Below, in pieces: positions 1 to 10,364 of a stretch of DNA of 64,000 nucleotides (position 1 is the first letter of the stretch; every line of letters starts with the position of its first letter). The notes beneath the pieces were generated by a model. That model saw nothing but the letters and a program-made list of their open reading frames with translations. It did not search any database and had not been told where the DNA came from. The position numbers and the translations under genes were made by a program. The stretch is from Oryzicola mucosus. GTDB lineage: Bacteria; Pseudomonadota; Alphaproteobacteria; Rhizobiales; Rhizobiaceae. The stretch lies in the NCBI RefSeq assembly GCF_014534685.1, contig NZ_JACVVX010000004.1:186001-250000 (forward strand), written 5' to 3'.

Positions 1-283
1 TGGAGGACAGCGATGAAAGCGCTTCGGGATTGATTTCATACAGCGAGCGCGGGCGCTGGGGCGCATAACGGACCAGCCCTGCCTCGACGAGAATCTTCAG
101 ATGCTGCGAGACTGTCGACTGCGCAAGGTCGAGATGATCGACCACATCCTTGCAGCAGCATGGCGAACTGCCGCCCAGCCGGCGTAGAATTTCGAGCCGC
201 GCCGGATGCGACAGCGCAGCGAATTTAGCCGCCGCGCCCACCTTGGGATCGCCTTCGGAAATATCTGCAGTCTTGGTATTCAT
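1..283 (-). CDS. ArsR-family winged-helix transcriptional regulator (partial, C-terminus outside window)
   Basis: The visible 94 residues begin at an ATG at 283 and have the ArsR/SmtB layout: an N-terminal helix with the LSHPARLEILRRL motif, then a helix-turn-helix with the family's DLAQSTVSQHLKIL recognition-helix signature, then the start of the wing (LVRYAPQRPRSLYEI). Members repress their own promoter and neighbours and are relieved by metals or small ligands. A Cys triplet (SPCCCKDV) sits just before the helix-turn-helix, where metal-sensing members carry their CxC ligands; metal sensing is only an inference. The reading frame has no stop before position 1, so the gene runs off the window. 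A palindrome directly upstream of the start may be its own operator. Confidence 0.85.
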   Translation of the reverse strand, partial: MNTKTADISEGDPKVGAAAKFAALSHPARLEILRRLGGSSPCCCKDVVDHLDLAQSTVSQHLKILVEAGLVRYAPQRPRSLYEINPEALSSLSS

Positions 284-288
284 CGTCC

Positions 289-304
289 ATCGTCGATATA
301 CGAT
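289..304. promoter_or_regulatory. Inverted repeat upstream of arsR-like gene, candidate operator
   Basis: ATCGT and ACGAT flank a 6-base AT-rich centre, 6 bases upstream of the regulator's start codon. ArsR-family repressors bind imperfect palindromes in this position. The link is by position and shape only. Confidence 0.4.
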
Positions 305-370
305 GAAGCCGATTTAAGCAAGCCCGCAGTAGGTTCATGCTGACATCGGCTGAATTCAGGGAACCGATAT

Positions 371-1771
371 CTACTGGACGGTCGTCGCCTGGTCTTTCAA
401 CGCCTTCATGTCGGCGTCGGTGCCGTCATCCGCCTTTGTCGGGACCTTGAAGACCTGACCGGGCCAGATCTTATGAGGATTCTGGATCTGCGGCTGGTTG
501 GCAATGTAGATGTTGGAATAGCGTACGCCCTGGCCGTAGACGCGGCGCGAAATCCGCCACAGCGAATCGCCCTTGCGGATGATGACGGCGCCGCTGGCGG
601 GCTGCAGCTTGGCGGCGGTGGCCGTGTCGTGGGCCGCTGCGACGCGTGCGTTGGCAGGTGCTTCAGAAGGCGCGGCGGCAGGAGCGGCGACTGCGGAAAC
701 CTGTTCGCCCGGTTCGCGCTCGAAGGGTACGGCGGCGCGGGCAATGACCGACGCGCCGTCCTTGTCCAGCGCATCGACGCGGATGATATAATCGCCAACG
801 GGAAGCCGGCGCTGCTGCTCGATCAGGAAGCGGCCATCCGGCGAGGCAATGGCATCGCCCAGAAGAACCTCATTGGCGTAAGCGCGAACGCGCCGGTCCG
901 GATCGGCAATGCCGGCAACGAAAATCTTGTCGCCTTCGATCTCGACGGCCTCGACGGAAACCTTGGGGCCTGTCGCGGCGGCTTGCACAGGGGCCGCCGG
1001 CTGCTGCGCCGGGGCAGTGGCCTCGGTTTGCGTGCCCGCGGTTGCCGGAGCGTCAGGCGCCTGCGGCTGCGCAGCGGAAGGCGCATCGGCCACCGGCTGG
1101 CGCGGCTGAGGAACGGTGATCAGTTCGGAGGGCTTGCCCGCCTGCTCGACCAGCGCCAGGACCTGGCCGGACGGAGTGTCGGGGATGGAGACCACGGCGG
1201 TCTCGGGAGACATCGCCACGACCTTGTCGGGGTTGGTCGCCCTCAATACGAGTTGGTAGTCGCCCGGTGCCAGCGGATTGTCGAGCACGACAGCGAAATC
1301 GCCGTTCGGGCCGGCGGTCGCACTGCCGAGCACGCCGGAGCCCTTCATCACCTCGACCTGCGCATTCGGCGCGGCCTTGCCGGCGATCACCAGCGATCCA
1401 TCGCCCTCGGCGCGAACCACATCGAAAGACGGCGGGACGATTTCAGGCGTTGCCTGCTGCTGTGCCGGTGCCTGTGCGGCGGTGCCCGGCGCGGCCGGTG
1501 CGGCGTCGGCGACAGGTCCTGCCGGAGCAGGCGTTGCCGCGGGCGCGGCCGGGTTGATTGGCAAGGCCGGCGCCGCTGGAGAGGTCGGCGCTGCCGGGGC
1601 TGGGCTGTCGGAGGCAGGCGCCGGCGCGGCGGGTGCCGGCTGCGCGGGAACGGAGGCAAGGCTCGCAGGTTCCGGCTGCGAATTGAACGCGCCCGAATAA
1701 TACGCCACCGCGCCGGCGGCGATAATCACCCCTGCTCCGAAAAGAAGTCCTTTTCCCGCCGTCATCGCCAT
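371..1771 (-). CDS. LysM-domain envelope protein with Ala/Pro linker and two Ig-like modules
   Basis: This 466-residue protein starts with one membrane-spanning segment (residues about 8-27, GLLFGAGVIIAAGAVAYY), so it is anchored in the inner membrane or exported. A long Ala/Pro-rich linker follows (about 30-110). Two related beta-sandwich modules come next, near residues 115-200 and 270-350; each has a G-D-(Y/F)-x-(L/I) segment close to its end, as in bacterial Ig-like repeats. A single LysM domain lies near the C-terminus (IIRKGDSLWRISRRVYG ... NPHKIWPGQVFKVP), which predicts peptidoglycan binding. It has no catalytic domain, so it is probably a structural or tethering protein of the cell wall. 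It is transcribed divergently from the LOG-family gene at 1886. Confidence 0.85.
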   Translation of the reverse strand: MAMTAGKGLLFGAGVIIAAGAVAYYSGAFNSQPEPASLASVPAQPAPAAPAPASDSPAPAAPTSPAAPALPINPAAPAATPAPAGPVADAAPAAPGTAAQAPAQQQATPEIVPPSFDVVRAEGDGSLVIAGKAAPNAQVEVMKGSGVLGSATAGPNGDFAVVLDNPLAPGDYQLVLRATNPDKVVAMSPETAVVSIPDTPSGQVLALVEQAGKPSELITVPQPRQPVADAPSAAQPQAPDAPATAGTQTEATAPAQQPAAPVQAAATGPKVSVEAVEIEGDKIFVAGIADPDRRVRAYANEVLLGDAIASPDGRFLIEQQRRLPVGDYIIRVDALDKDGASVIARAAVPFEREPGEQVSAVAAPAAAPSEAPANARVAAAHDTATAAKLQPASGAVIIRKGDSLWRISRRVYGQGVRYSNIYIANQPQIQNPHKIWPGQVFKVPTKADDGTDADMKALKDQATTVQ

Positions 1772-1885
1772 GGTTATTTTTGCCCTCGTCGTCTTTAGCC
1801 GGGTCTAGCGTGTTTTGTGCGACGCGACAAGAAAAAGCCCAATAACGCTTGACCTCGCCATCAAACGAAATACCCAATCGACGCC

Positions 1886-2497
1886 ATGAACACGATTCGA
1901 TCCATCTGCGTTTACTGCGGCTCATCTCCCGGCAAGGATGAGATTTATCTCAAGGCCGGACAGCAGCTCGGCCGGTCGCTCGCACAAGCCAACGTCCGCC
2001 TTGTTTATGGCGGCGGCACCAAGGGCATCATGGGCGCGGTCGCCGAGGGTGCCCTGCGCGCGGGCGGCAAGGTCACCGGCATCATCCCGCGCTTCCTGAT
2101 GAACAAGGAAGCCACCGAAACCGCCCTCGCCCGGCTGGACGAACTGGTCATCACCGAGAACATGCATGAGCGCAAGCATATCATGTTCGAGAAATCCGAC
2201 GCTTTCGTGGCCTTGCCCGGCGGCATCGGCACGGTGGAAGAGATCGTCGAGATCATGACCTGGGCGCAACTCGGCCATCATCGCAAGCCCATCGTCTTCG
2301 CCAATATTGCCGGCTTCTGGGATCCGATGCTGACGCTGATCGACCACATGAAGCAGGAAGGTTTCGTCCACACCTCGCATCTGGTGCAGCCGCTTGTGAT
2401 CGATCAGGCCGATGCTGTCGTGGCAGCCATCATCACGGCGGCAAGCGCCGACAACGCTCCCACCGAGGGCGTCAGCGCCGTCATCGACAAGATGTGA
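1886..2497 (+). CDS. LOG-family (TIGR00730) nucleotide 5'-monophosphate phosphoribohydrolase
   Basis: The 203-residue protein has the Rossmann fold and both family signatures: the N-terminal VYCGSSPG segment and the catalytic PGGIGTVEE motif near residue 112. Upstream of that motif is MHERKHIMFEKSDAF, the usual (M)HxRK segment. Characterised family members hydrolyse cytokinin riboside 5'-monophosphate or other nucleoside monophosphates to free base and ribose 5-phosphate; in most bacteria the physiological substrate is unknown. The older label lysine decarboxylase is not supported, because there is no PLP site. It ends one base before the convergent rarD stop codon. Confidence 0.92.
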   Translation: MNTIRSICVYCGSSPGKDEIYLKAGQQLGRSLAQANVRLVYGGGTKGIMGAVAEGALRAGGKVTGIIPRFLMNKEATETALARLDELVITENMHERKHIMFEKSDAFVALPGGIGTVEEIVEIMTWAQLGHHRKPIVFANIAGFWDPMLTLIDHMKQEGFVHTSHLVQPLVIDQADAVVAAIITAASADNAPTEGVSAVIDKM

Positions 2498-2498
2498 T

Positions 2499-3425
2499 TC
2501 AGTCCGGTTTGCGGCTGCCGAAGAACACCGACCAGGTAAAGACGATCAGCGCCGACCAGATGAACAGGAAGGCGACGAAGGTCGACAGCGTGAACGGCTC
2601 CTTGAAGACGAAGACGGCGACCAGGAAGATGATGCTGGGCGCTATGTATTGCATCATGCCGATTGTCGAGAGCTTCAAGAGCTTCGCGCCATTGGCGTAC
2701 AGCATGAGCGGTCCGGCTGTGACGATGCCGGAGGCCATGATCAGCCAGGCATCGGTGCCGGCAAGGCTGCCGAAATGCGAGTTGCCGGTGGCGACCAGCC
2801 AGGCGATGTAGCCGAGCGCCGGCACGCTGATGATCAGCACTTCGATGAAAAAGCCCTGGTTTGGCCCGATCGGCAGCGACCGCTTGAACATGGCGTAAAA
2901 ACCCCAGGACACCGCCAGGCTCACCGAGACCCAAGGCAGGCCGCCCCGCTCCCACGTCAGGATGCCGACCGCGATCACCGCGAGGCCGATGGCCACGAGC
3001 TGCGGCTTCGTCAGCTTCTCGCCGAGAAACATTGCGGCCAGAAACACGCTGAACAGCGGATTGATGTAGTAGCCAAGCGCTGCCTCGACCGTGCGCCCCG
3101 CACCGATCGCCCAGACATAAACACCCCAGTTGACCGATATGATGGCGGCCGTCAGCACAGCCATGCCCAGCATGCGCGGCGTGCTCAGCGCGATTTTGAT
3201 GTCCGCCGTACGTCCCAGCCAGACGATGATGAGGCCGGCCAAAGGCACCGACCACACGGCGCGATGCGCGACCACCTCGGCGGCGGGAATATGCGCGACA
3301 GCTTTCATGTAGAGCGGAAGGCCGCCCCAAAGCAGATAGGCCGACAGCGCAAATAGAAAACCGCGCGACGAGCCGCTCTCGCGGGCGGCGGCATCGTTTT
3401 CGACAGGGGTGGACTGGAGTGCCAT
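2499..3425 (-). CDS. rarD: RarD-type EamA permease
   Basis: A 308-residue inner-membrane protein with about ten hydrophobic segments and the RarD opening (GFLFALSAYLLWGGLPLYMK). It belongs to the drug/metabolite transporter superfamily; rarD was named for chloramphenicol phenotypes but the natural substrate is not known. The start was placed at 3425 because the purine-rich AGGA lies a few bases upstream and the residues encoded further upstream (QWRGTPCGC) do not resemble the family. It converges tail to tail on the LOG-family gene with a one-base gap. Confidence 0.9.
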   Translation of the reverse strand: MALQSTPVENDAAARESGSSRGFLFALSAYLLWGGLPLYMKAVAHIPAAEVVAHRAVWSVPLAGLIIVWLGRTADIKIALSTPRMLGMAVLTAAIISVNWGVYVWAIGAGRTVEAALGYYINPLFSVFLAAMFLGEKLTKPQLVAIGLAVIAVGILTWERGGLPWVSVSLAVSWGFYAMFKRSLPIGPNQGFFIEVLIISVPALGYIAWLVATGNSHFGSLAGTDAWLIMASGIVTAGPLMLYANGAKLLKLSTIGMMQYIAPSIIFLVAVFVFKEPFTLSTFVAFLFIWSALIVFTWSVFFGSRKPD

Positions 3426-3549
3426 GATCCTGCCTATGCACCCGCAAGGCGTTCCGCGCCATTGCAAAGTTCTGATGGTTCAGTCGCTTTTCGTTGATGG
3501 ATCAACGGGCAGGATGCCCAGAGCTTGAGCACCTGTAACGAGATTGATC

Positions 3550-5166
3550 CTACTCCGCGGCCACGAGCCCCGCCATTTCACGGTTCTTCATCAGCTTGTA
3601 GACGATGGAGTCCATCAAGGCCTGGAACGAGGCTTCGATGATGTTGTCCGACACGCCCACCGTCCACCAGCGCGCGCCGGTGGAGTCATGCGATTCGATC
3701 AGCACGCGGGTGATGGCCTCCGTGCCGCCATTGAGGATACGCACCTTGTAGTCCGCCAGTTCCAGATCGCCGATCTCGTGCTGGAACTTGCCGAGATCCT
3801 TGCGCAGCGCCAAATCGAGCGCGTTGACCGGGCCATGACCCTCGGCCACGGACATACGCTCCTCGCCGTCGACCACCACTTTCACGATGGCCTCCGATAC
3901 GGTCTTGATATTGCCGTTGGCGTCGAAGCGCCGCTCGATCATGCAGCGGAAGCTGGTGACGTTGAAGAACTCCGGCACCGTGTGCAGCATCTTGCGCGCC
4001 AGAAGTTCGAAGCTCGCATCCGCGCCTTCATAGGCATAGCCTTCGGCCTCGCGCTCCTTGACCACGGCGATCAGCGCATCAAGCCTCTGGTCGTTGCGCG
4101 GCACGTCGATGCCGCGCCGCTTCAACTCGGCGATGAAGTTGGCCTTGCCGCCCTGGTCCGACACCATCACCTTGCGCCGGTTGCCCACCGTTTCAGGCGG
4201 CACATGCTCATAGGTCGCCGGCTCCTTGATCAGCGCCGAGGCATGGATGCCCGCCTTGGTGGCGAAGGCAGAGCCGCCGACATAGGGCGCCTGCGCTTCC
4301 GGCGCGCGGTTGAGCAGTTCGTCGAACGCACGCGACAGCCGCGAGATGCCAGCCAGTCCCTGCTGCGGGATGCCGGTGGAAAAGCGCTCGGCATAGAGCG
4401 GCTTCAGCATCAAGGTGGGGATCAGCGTGATCAGGTTGGCATTGCCGCAACGCTCGCCGATGCCGTTCAGCGTGCCCTGCACCTGGCGCGCACCGGCCTC
4501 GATGGCGGCGAGCGAATTGGCCACCGCCTGGCCGGTGTCGTCATGCGCGTGGATGCCGAGCCGGGCGCCGGGCACGCCGGAGGCAATCACCTTGCCGACG
4601 ATCTCGCGCACCTCGGCGGGCTGCGTGCCGCCATTGGTGTCGCACAGCACCACCCAGCGCGCGCCGGCATCCAGCGCCGTCCGGGCGCAAGCCAGCGCAT
4701 AGTCGGGATTGGCCTTGAAGCCATCGAAGAAATGCTCGCAATCGACCAGCGCTTCCTTGCCCGCGGCAATCGCCGCTTCCACCGAGGCACCGATCGAGTC
4801 GAGATTCTCCTCGTTGGTGCAGCCCAGCGCCACGCGGACATGATAGTCCCAGCTCTTGGCGACGAAGCAGACCGCGTCCGACTTGGCCTGCAACAGTGCT
4901 GCAAGGCCGGGATCGTTGGAGGCCGAAACCCCTGCCCGCTTGGTCATGCCGAAGGCGACGAAACGCGCATCCGCGGTGCGGTTCTGGGCAAAAAAAGCGG
5001 TGTCGGTCGGGTTCGCGCCGGGATAGCCGCCTTCGACATAATCGATGCCGAAGCCGTCCAGCAGCTTGGCGATCTCGATCTTGTCCTCGACCGAAAAATC
5101 GATGCCGGGCGTCTGCTGGCCGTCGCGCAGCGTCGTGTCGAAGAGGTAGATGCGTTCTTTGCTCAT
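3550..5166 (-). CDS. cimA: (R)-citramalate synthase
   Basis: A 538-residue member of the HMGL-like acyltransferase family. The DTTLRDGQQTPG catalytic segment lies at residues 9-20, and the metal-binding HAHDDTG motif is near residue 202. The C-terminal third carries the LeuA/CimA regulatory dimer domain (about 400-520). Citramalate synthases condense pyruvate and acetyl-CoA to (R)-citramalate, feeding an alternative, threonine-independent route to 2-oxobutyrate and isoleucine. The length and the TTLRDGQQTPG form separate it from 2-isopropylmalate synthase, although substrate cannot be proven from sequence. It stands alone, followed on the same strand by rarD. Confidence 0.88.
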   Translation of the reverse strand: MSKERIYLFDTTLRDGQQTPGIDFSVEDKIEIAKLLDGFGIDYVEGGYPGANPTDTAFFAQNRTADARFVAFGMTKRAGVSASNDPGLAALLQAKSDAVCFVAKSWDYHVRVALGCTNEENLDSIGASVEAAIAAGKEALVDCEHFFDGFKANPDYALACARTALDAGARWVVLCDTNGGTQPAEVREIVGKVIASGVPGARLGIHAHDDTGQAVANSLAAIEAGARQVQGTLNGIGERCGNANLITLIPTLMLKPLYAERFSTGIPQQGLAGISRLSRAFDELLNRAPEAQAPYVGGSAFATKAGIHASALIKEPATYEHVPPETVGNRRKVMVSDQGGKANFIAELKRRGIDVPRNDQRLDALIAVVKEREAEGYAYEGADASFELLARKMLHTVPEFFNVTSFRCMIERRFDANGNIKTVSEAIVKVVVDGEERMSVAEGHGPVNALDLALRKDLGKFQHEIGDLELADYKVRILNGGTEAITRVLIESHDSTGARWWTVGVSDNIIEASFQALMDSIVYKLMKNREMAGLVAAE

Positions 5167-5220
5167 GTCGGATGCCTGTACGCGCCGTTCGGGACGGTTG
5201 GGTGTCTATCGAATTCGGGC

Positions 5221-6643
<1,423 letters not shown>

Positions 6644-6647
<4 letters not shown>

Positions 6648-7135
6648 GATCTGCCCTCCGGAGGCCATTGATCGGTGTCGTGGTCGGGATGCTGGTAGGA
6701 AACGAGATGCGCCAGGAAGTCGGTCGCGCCGACATCGGCCATGGTGTCCTCGCCCGGCAGCGCGGCAACGCCGTCGACATAAGGCAGCTTCGCCTCGATG
6801 CCCCACTGGATTTTTGGTGCGATGCTTTCGGCCTCGTCGAAGCTGCCGATGGTCAGCGCCATGCCATCCGGCGCTTCATAGGTCAGCGGCGTGCCGCACT
6901 CGCCGCAAAAGCCGCGCCGGCCGACATTGGACGACTGGAACCGCTTCGGCTCGCCGCGCGTCCAGGTCACCTCGGCACCGCGCACCGACACCAGCGGCTC
7001 ATAGAAGCCGCCCACGGCTTTCTGGCACATGCGGCAGTGGCACACCGAGGCATCGCCCAGCGCGCCCTCGACACGGAAGCGTACCGCGCCGCACTGGCAT
7101 CCGCCTGTGTAGACCGGTTTGTTGTCGAGACTCAT
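6644..7135 (-). CDS. GFA-fold (CENP-V/GFA) zinc protein, copy 2
   Basis: A 163-residue paralogue of the adjacent GFA protein with the same ligand pattern: GGCQCGAVRFRVEG, CHCRMCQKAVGGF and FCGECGTPLTY. The pair probably arose by tandem duplication and then diverged, since the central and C-terminal parts differ. Its stop overlaps the downstream start by four bases (ATGA), and its own start overlaps the stop of the DUF559 gene in the same way, so translation is likely coupled along the unit. The substrate is unknown. Confidence 0.88.
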
Positions 7136-7527
7136 GCAGTTCCTCCCTGGTTCGTCGCGGGGTTGGCTGTCAGGCCGGACGCAATGACGATATGCTGGCA
7201 CACACCATCAATATCCCTGAGCACGTCATCGTTCCAGAACCGCTGAACGGTCCAGCCGGCGGAACGGAGGAAAGTGTCACGCACCGCGTCGTATTCGGCC
7301 TGAGTTGCTTCTCCATGCTGAGAACCGTCGACTTCGACGACCAAGCGCTTCGCCGAACAGGCGAAATCGACGATATAGGGTCCGATCGGCACTTGCCGCC
7401 TGAAGGAGAGCCCCATCAGCCTGTGCGCCCGAAGCTCGTTCCAAAGCTTCAACTCAGCTTCGGTCATCACCTTGCGCATCGATTTGGCATTTTTGCGTTG
7501 GCGTGGAGCGACGATGTCATGCGGCAT
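7132..7527 (-). CDS. DUF559 (Vsr-like PD-(D/E)XK fold) putative endonuclease, locus 1
   Basis: A 131-residue protein of the DUF559 family, related to very-short-patch-repair endonucleases. The N-terminal RKVMTEAELKLWNELR segment is followed by the strand RRQVPIGPYIVDFAC, whose Asp is a candidate metal ligand, and then VVEVDGSQH with a probable catalytic E-x-D. Family members are predicted nucleases of unknown function. It heads an operon of genes overlapping by four bases each (GFA, GFA, pip). Immediately upstream is a perfect 46-bp inverted repeat. A second DUF559 gene at 31816, 40 percent or more similar by eye, also sits in intergenic repeats. Confidence 0.85.
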   Translation of the reverse strand: MPHDIVAPRQRKNAKSMRKVMTEAELKLWNELRAHRLMGLSFRRQVPIGPYIVDFACSAKRLVVEVDGSQHGEATQAEYDAVRDTFLRSAGWTVQRFWNDDVLRDIDGVCQHIVIASGLTANPATNQGGTA

Positions 7528-7562
7528 GGAAATGTCCTTGCCGGTATGTCAGCGCTCTACGG

Positions 7563-7720
7563 CGCCCCCCTCTGTCCTGCCGGACATCTCCCCCGCATGG
7601 GGGGAGATCAGCAGCTCCGCGCTCCGCGCCTCTTTTGGAACGCCTGCGATTAGCGAAAGCCGACGAGACATCCAATCTCCCCCCATGCGGGGGAGATGTC
7701 CGGCAGGACAGAGGGGGGCG
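7563..7720. repeat. Intergenic inverted-repeat element, family A (46-bp perfect arms)
   Basis: The arm at 7563-7608 is the exact reverse complement of 7675-7720; the arms are separated by 66 bases. Each arm starts at its outer end with CGCCCCCCTCTGTCCTGC and contains an internal CCCCCGCATGGGGG hairpin. The whole could form a long cruciform or RNA hairpin between the DUF559 start and the cysS stop. The same outer 17 bases form a palindrome at 23566-23599, so this is a dispersed element and not a local accident. Confidence 0.9.
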
Positions 7721-7770
7721 TTGTCCCGCCAACGTCTCCACACAGCAAAGGCGAACGGCCAATCCCATCG

Positions 7771-9186
7771 CTATCTCTTGACCTCCCAGCTCGTGATGCG
7801 CTCGCCGGTAACGGGGTCCTTGCCGTCCTTCAACTGGACACCCTGGGCCAGAAGCTCGTCGCGGATCTTGTCGGCCTCCGCCCAGTTTTTGGCCGCTATC
7901 ATGTCGAGGCGGCGAGCTATAGTGCGTTCCACCTCTGGCCTGTCCAATTCGGCAGCCTGCAGCGAGAAACCCAGGAAGGCGAGCGCAGCGCGCAGGCGCG
8001 GTGCCTCGGCAACATCGTCAAGCGCACGAGACGCCACTTGCGACAGGAGCTGCACGGCCGCAGGCGTCGCGAGATCGTCGGACAAAACCGAGAGCAGACC
8101 TTCGGGCAGCCCGCCTGAAGCATCGGCACCGTCCGCCGCGCGCTTCCACTTGCGCAGAATATTCTCCGCCTCCTCCAACCGCCTGACACTGAAATCGATC
8201 GGCTCGCGATAGTGCGTCATCAGCATGGCGAGGCGCAGCACCTCGCCCGGCCACTTCCTGCCGCCGAAGGTCTCCGTCTCCATCAACTCGTTGATGGTGT
8301 AGAAATTGCCCAGGCTCTTGGACATCTTCTGGCCCTCGACCTGGAGAAAGCCGTTGTGCAGCCAGTAGTTGGCCATGACATCGGTGCCATGGGCGCAGCG
8401 GGACTGGGCGATCTCGTTTTCGTGGTGCGGGAAGATCAGGTCGAGCCCGCCGCCATGGATGTCGAACACCTCGCCGAGATAGGCCGCCGACATCGCCGAG
8501 CACTCGATGTGCCAGCCCGGCCGGCCACGGCCCCAGGGGCTGTCCCAGCCTGGCTCCTCGGGCGACGACTGCTTCCACAACACGAAGTCGGCCGGGTTCT
8601 TCTTCTGCGCATCGACCTCGACGCGTGCGCCGGCCTGCTGCTCGTCCAGCGGCCGCTTCGACAGGTGCCCGTAGTCGGCCATGGAGGCGGTGTCGAACAG
8701 CACTTCGCCATTGGTTTCATAGGCATGGCCGCGTTCGATCAGACGGTGAATCAACGTAATCATGTCGGCACGACCGTCGGCGCGCGGCTGCACGAACTCG
8801 GTTGCGCGCGGCTCCACCGTCGGCTGCAAGCATCCCAGTGCCTTGACGTCGTCGTGGAACTGGTCGGCGGTCTTTTCCGTGACCCGGCGGATCGCCTCGT
8901 TCAACGGCAGATCCGGAAAATCGCGCAAGGCGCGCGCATTGATCTTGTCGTCCACGTCGGTGATGTTGCGGACATAGGTCACAGCCGTCTCGCCATAGAG
9001 ATGGCGAAGCAGCCGGAACAGCACGTCGAAGACGATGACCGGCCGGGCGTTGCCGATATGGGCGAAGTCGTAGACCGTGGGGCCGCAGACATACATGCGC
9101 ACGTTACCGGCATCGATGGGGACGAAATCCTCCTTCGAGCGCGTCAGCGTGTTGTAAAGTCGCAAACCCCTGGATGCTTCGGACAT
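7771..9186 (-). CDS. cysS: Cysteinyl-tRNA synthetase
   Basis: A 471-residue class I aminoacyl-tRNA synthetase charging tRNA-Cys with cysteine. The HIGH-type motif is HIGN at residues 43-46, and the KMSKS motif is intact at 287-291. The zinc-site Cys of CGPTVYDF, Cys in WHIECSAM, and HENE lie in the expected order. The C-terminal helical domain ends in a short basic tail. Length is normal. It is a single gene with about 380 bases of non-coding DNA upstream. Confidence 0.97.
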   Translation of the reverse strand: MSEASRGLRLYNTLTRSKEDFVPIDAGNVRMYVCGPTVYDFAHIGNARPVIVFDVLFRLLRHLYGETAVTYVRNITDVDDKINARALRDFPDLPLNEAIRRVTEKTADQFHDDVKALGCLQPTVEPRATEFVQPRADGRADMITLIHRLIERGHAYETNGEVLFDTASMADYGHLSKRPLDEQQAGARVEVDAQKKNPADFVLWKQSSPEEPGWDSPWGRGRPGWHIECSAMSAAYLGEVFDIHGGGLDLIFPHHENEIAQSRCAHGTDVMANYWLHNGFLQVEGQKMSKSLGNFYTINELMETETFGGRKWPGEVLRLAMLMTHYREPIDFSVRRLEEAENILRKWKRAADGADASGGLPEGLLSVLSDDLATPAAVQLLSQVASRALDDVAEAPRLRAALAFLGFSLQAAELDRPEVERTIARRLDMIAAKNWAEADKIRDELLAQGVQLKDGKDPVTGERITSWEVKR

Positions 9187-9567
9187 AACCCACTTCCCCT
9201 CATTCGGCGCATGCCGAATACGTGACGCGGCCTGCTGGCCGGGGCGTTTGTCCTGTCTTTTGGAGATGAGGCGAAAACGTCCGGACCAGCGCGAGCGCTA
9301 GCCAATAATGCAAATGCCGCAGATGGCAAAAGACGTTTTCATGGCCGCTTTATCGCGCCCTCACCTGTTGCCGTCAAGACGCAGCGTCAAGAATTGTGAA
9401 CGGAAAAACAGGGGCAAAAGCGGAACAATGCCGCAAAGAAACATTTGGTTAAACATGTCGCCACTCAGATGAAACATACGGCGGCTAACGGAACCCATGC
9501 CACCATTCGGACCAAGTTGGACCGCAACAACAGTGAGCACCCGCAACAGATCCTTAGGGAAGAGACA
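9187..9567. other. Non-coding stretch upstream of cysS and of a small ORF
   Basis: This stretch separates the leftward cysS from a rightward small gene and should hold both promoters. I see no tRNA, convincing terminator or conserved riboswitch here. A purine-rich GGGAAGAG segment ahead of 9568 is the ribosome site for the small gene. Confidence 0.5.
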
Positions 9568-9738
9568 ATGAAACGGCCTCAAAGCCAAGTCGACAAGACC
9601 CAGCCACAGAAGAACGAACTGCACAAACAGTATCGCGCAATCGGCCCAGCGGCGATTGCGGCAGCACTCGTCTTTTCGCGCAAGCGCAAGCCGGTCGCCG
9701 CGACAACGCCCAGCCTGAAGTCAGGCAAGGCTGCGTAA
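9568..9738 (+). CDS. Small basic hypothetical protein, 56 aa
   Basis: The start at 9568 is preceded by a purine-rich ribosome site (AGGGAAGAGAC). The product is short and basic: a hydrophilic N-terminus (MKRPQSQVDKTQPQKNELH), a short hydrophobic stretch (AIGPAAIAAALVF) and an RKRK cluster. This could be a single short membrane-associated helix. It overlaps the convergent lysE stop by 18 bases. I do not recognise a family. Confidence 0.5.
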   Translation: MKRPQSQVDKTQPQKNELHKQYRAIGPAAIAAALVFSRKRKPVAATTPSLKSGKAA

Positions 9739-10344
9739 AAGGCTGATTGCGATCGTGGCCATGACGAGCCCGATCAGCAGATCGAGCACGCGCCAGGCCG
9801 ACGGCCTGGCAAACAGCGGCTGCAAGAGCCGCGCGCCATAGCCGAGCGCGAAGAACCAGACGAAGGATGCGAGACATGCCCCCGCGCCATAGGCTATGCG
9901 GCCCGCTCCTTCATAGGCAGCCGACAGCGAGCCGAGCAGGACCACCGTGTCGAGATAGACATGCGGGTTCAGGAAGGTGAAGGCCAGGCACGCGGCAACG
10001 GCCGGCGCCAGCCGCATCTCGCCCTTCTTTGCTGCCTGCAACGCCTCCGGCTTCATCGCCCGCCGGAACGCGATGAACGCATAAGCGAACAGAAAGGCTG
10101 CTCCGCCGAGCGTCACGAGCGTGATCAGTTGCGGCGAGGACGAGATCAGCGTGCCAAGCCCCGCCACGCCAACCGCGATCAGCAGCGCATCGGATAGAGC
10201 GCAAATCAGGCACAGCACGAAAACATGCTGGCGCATCAGCCCCTGGCGCAGAATGAACGCATTCTGGGCGCCGATCGCAATGATGAGCGAGCCGCCGAGC
10301 AGGAAACCGGACAGAGCGGCGGGGAGAAGCGTCGAGATATCCAC
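9721..10344 (-). CDS. LysE/ArgO-type amino acid exporter
   Basis: A 207-residue inner-membrane protein with about six hydrophobic segments. It has the ArgO/LysE signatures GAQNAFILRQGL near residue 25 and FLNPHVYLDTVVLLG near 124, the latter with the conserved Asn-Pro of the family. Members export lysine, arginine or related basic amino acids. The start is a GTG with AAAGG upstream. No LysG/ArgP-like LysR regulator gene is adjacent. Confidence 0.9.
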   Translation of the reverse strand: MDISTLLPAALSGFLLGGSLIIAIGAQNAFILRQGLMRQHVFVLCLICALSDALLIAVGVAGLGTLISSSPQLITLVTLGGAAFLFAYAFIAFRRAMKPEALQAAKKGEMRLAPAVAACLAFTFLNPHVYLDTVVLLGSLSAAYEGAGRIAYGAGACLASFVWFFALGYGARLLQPLFARPSAWRVLDLLIGLVMATIAISLLRSLA

Positions 10345-10364
10345 GGCGCCTTTCTAGAACAGCT

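Noticed and set aside
7563-7720. Insertion sequence with terminal inverted repeats
   Set aside because: The interior is only 66 bases with no transposase frame and I saw no flanking target-site duplication; it is listed as an intergenic repeat element instead.
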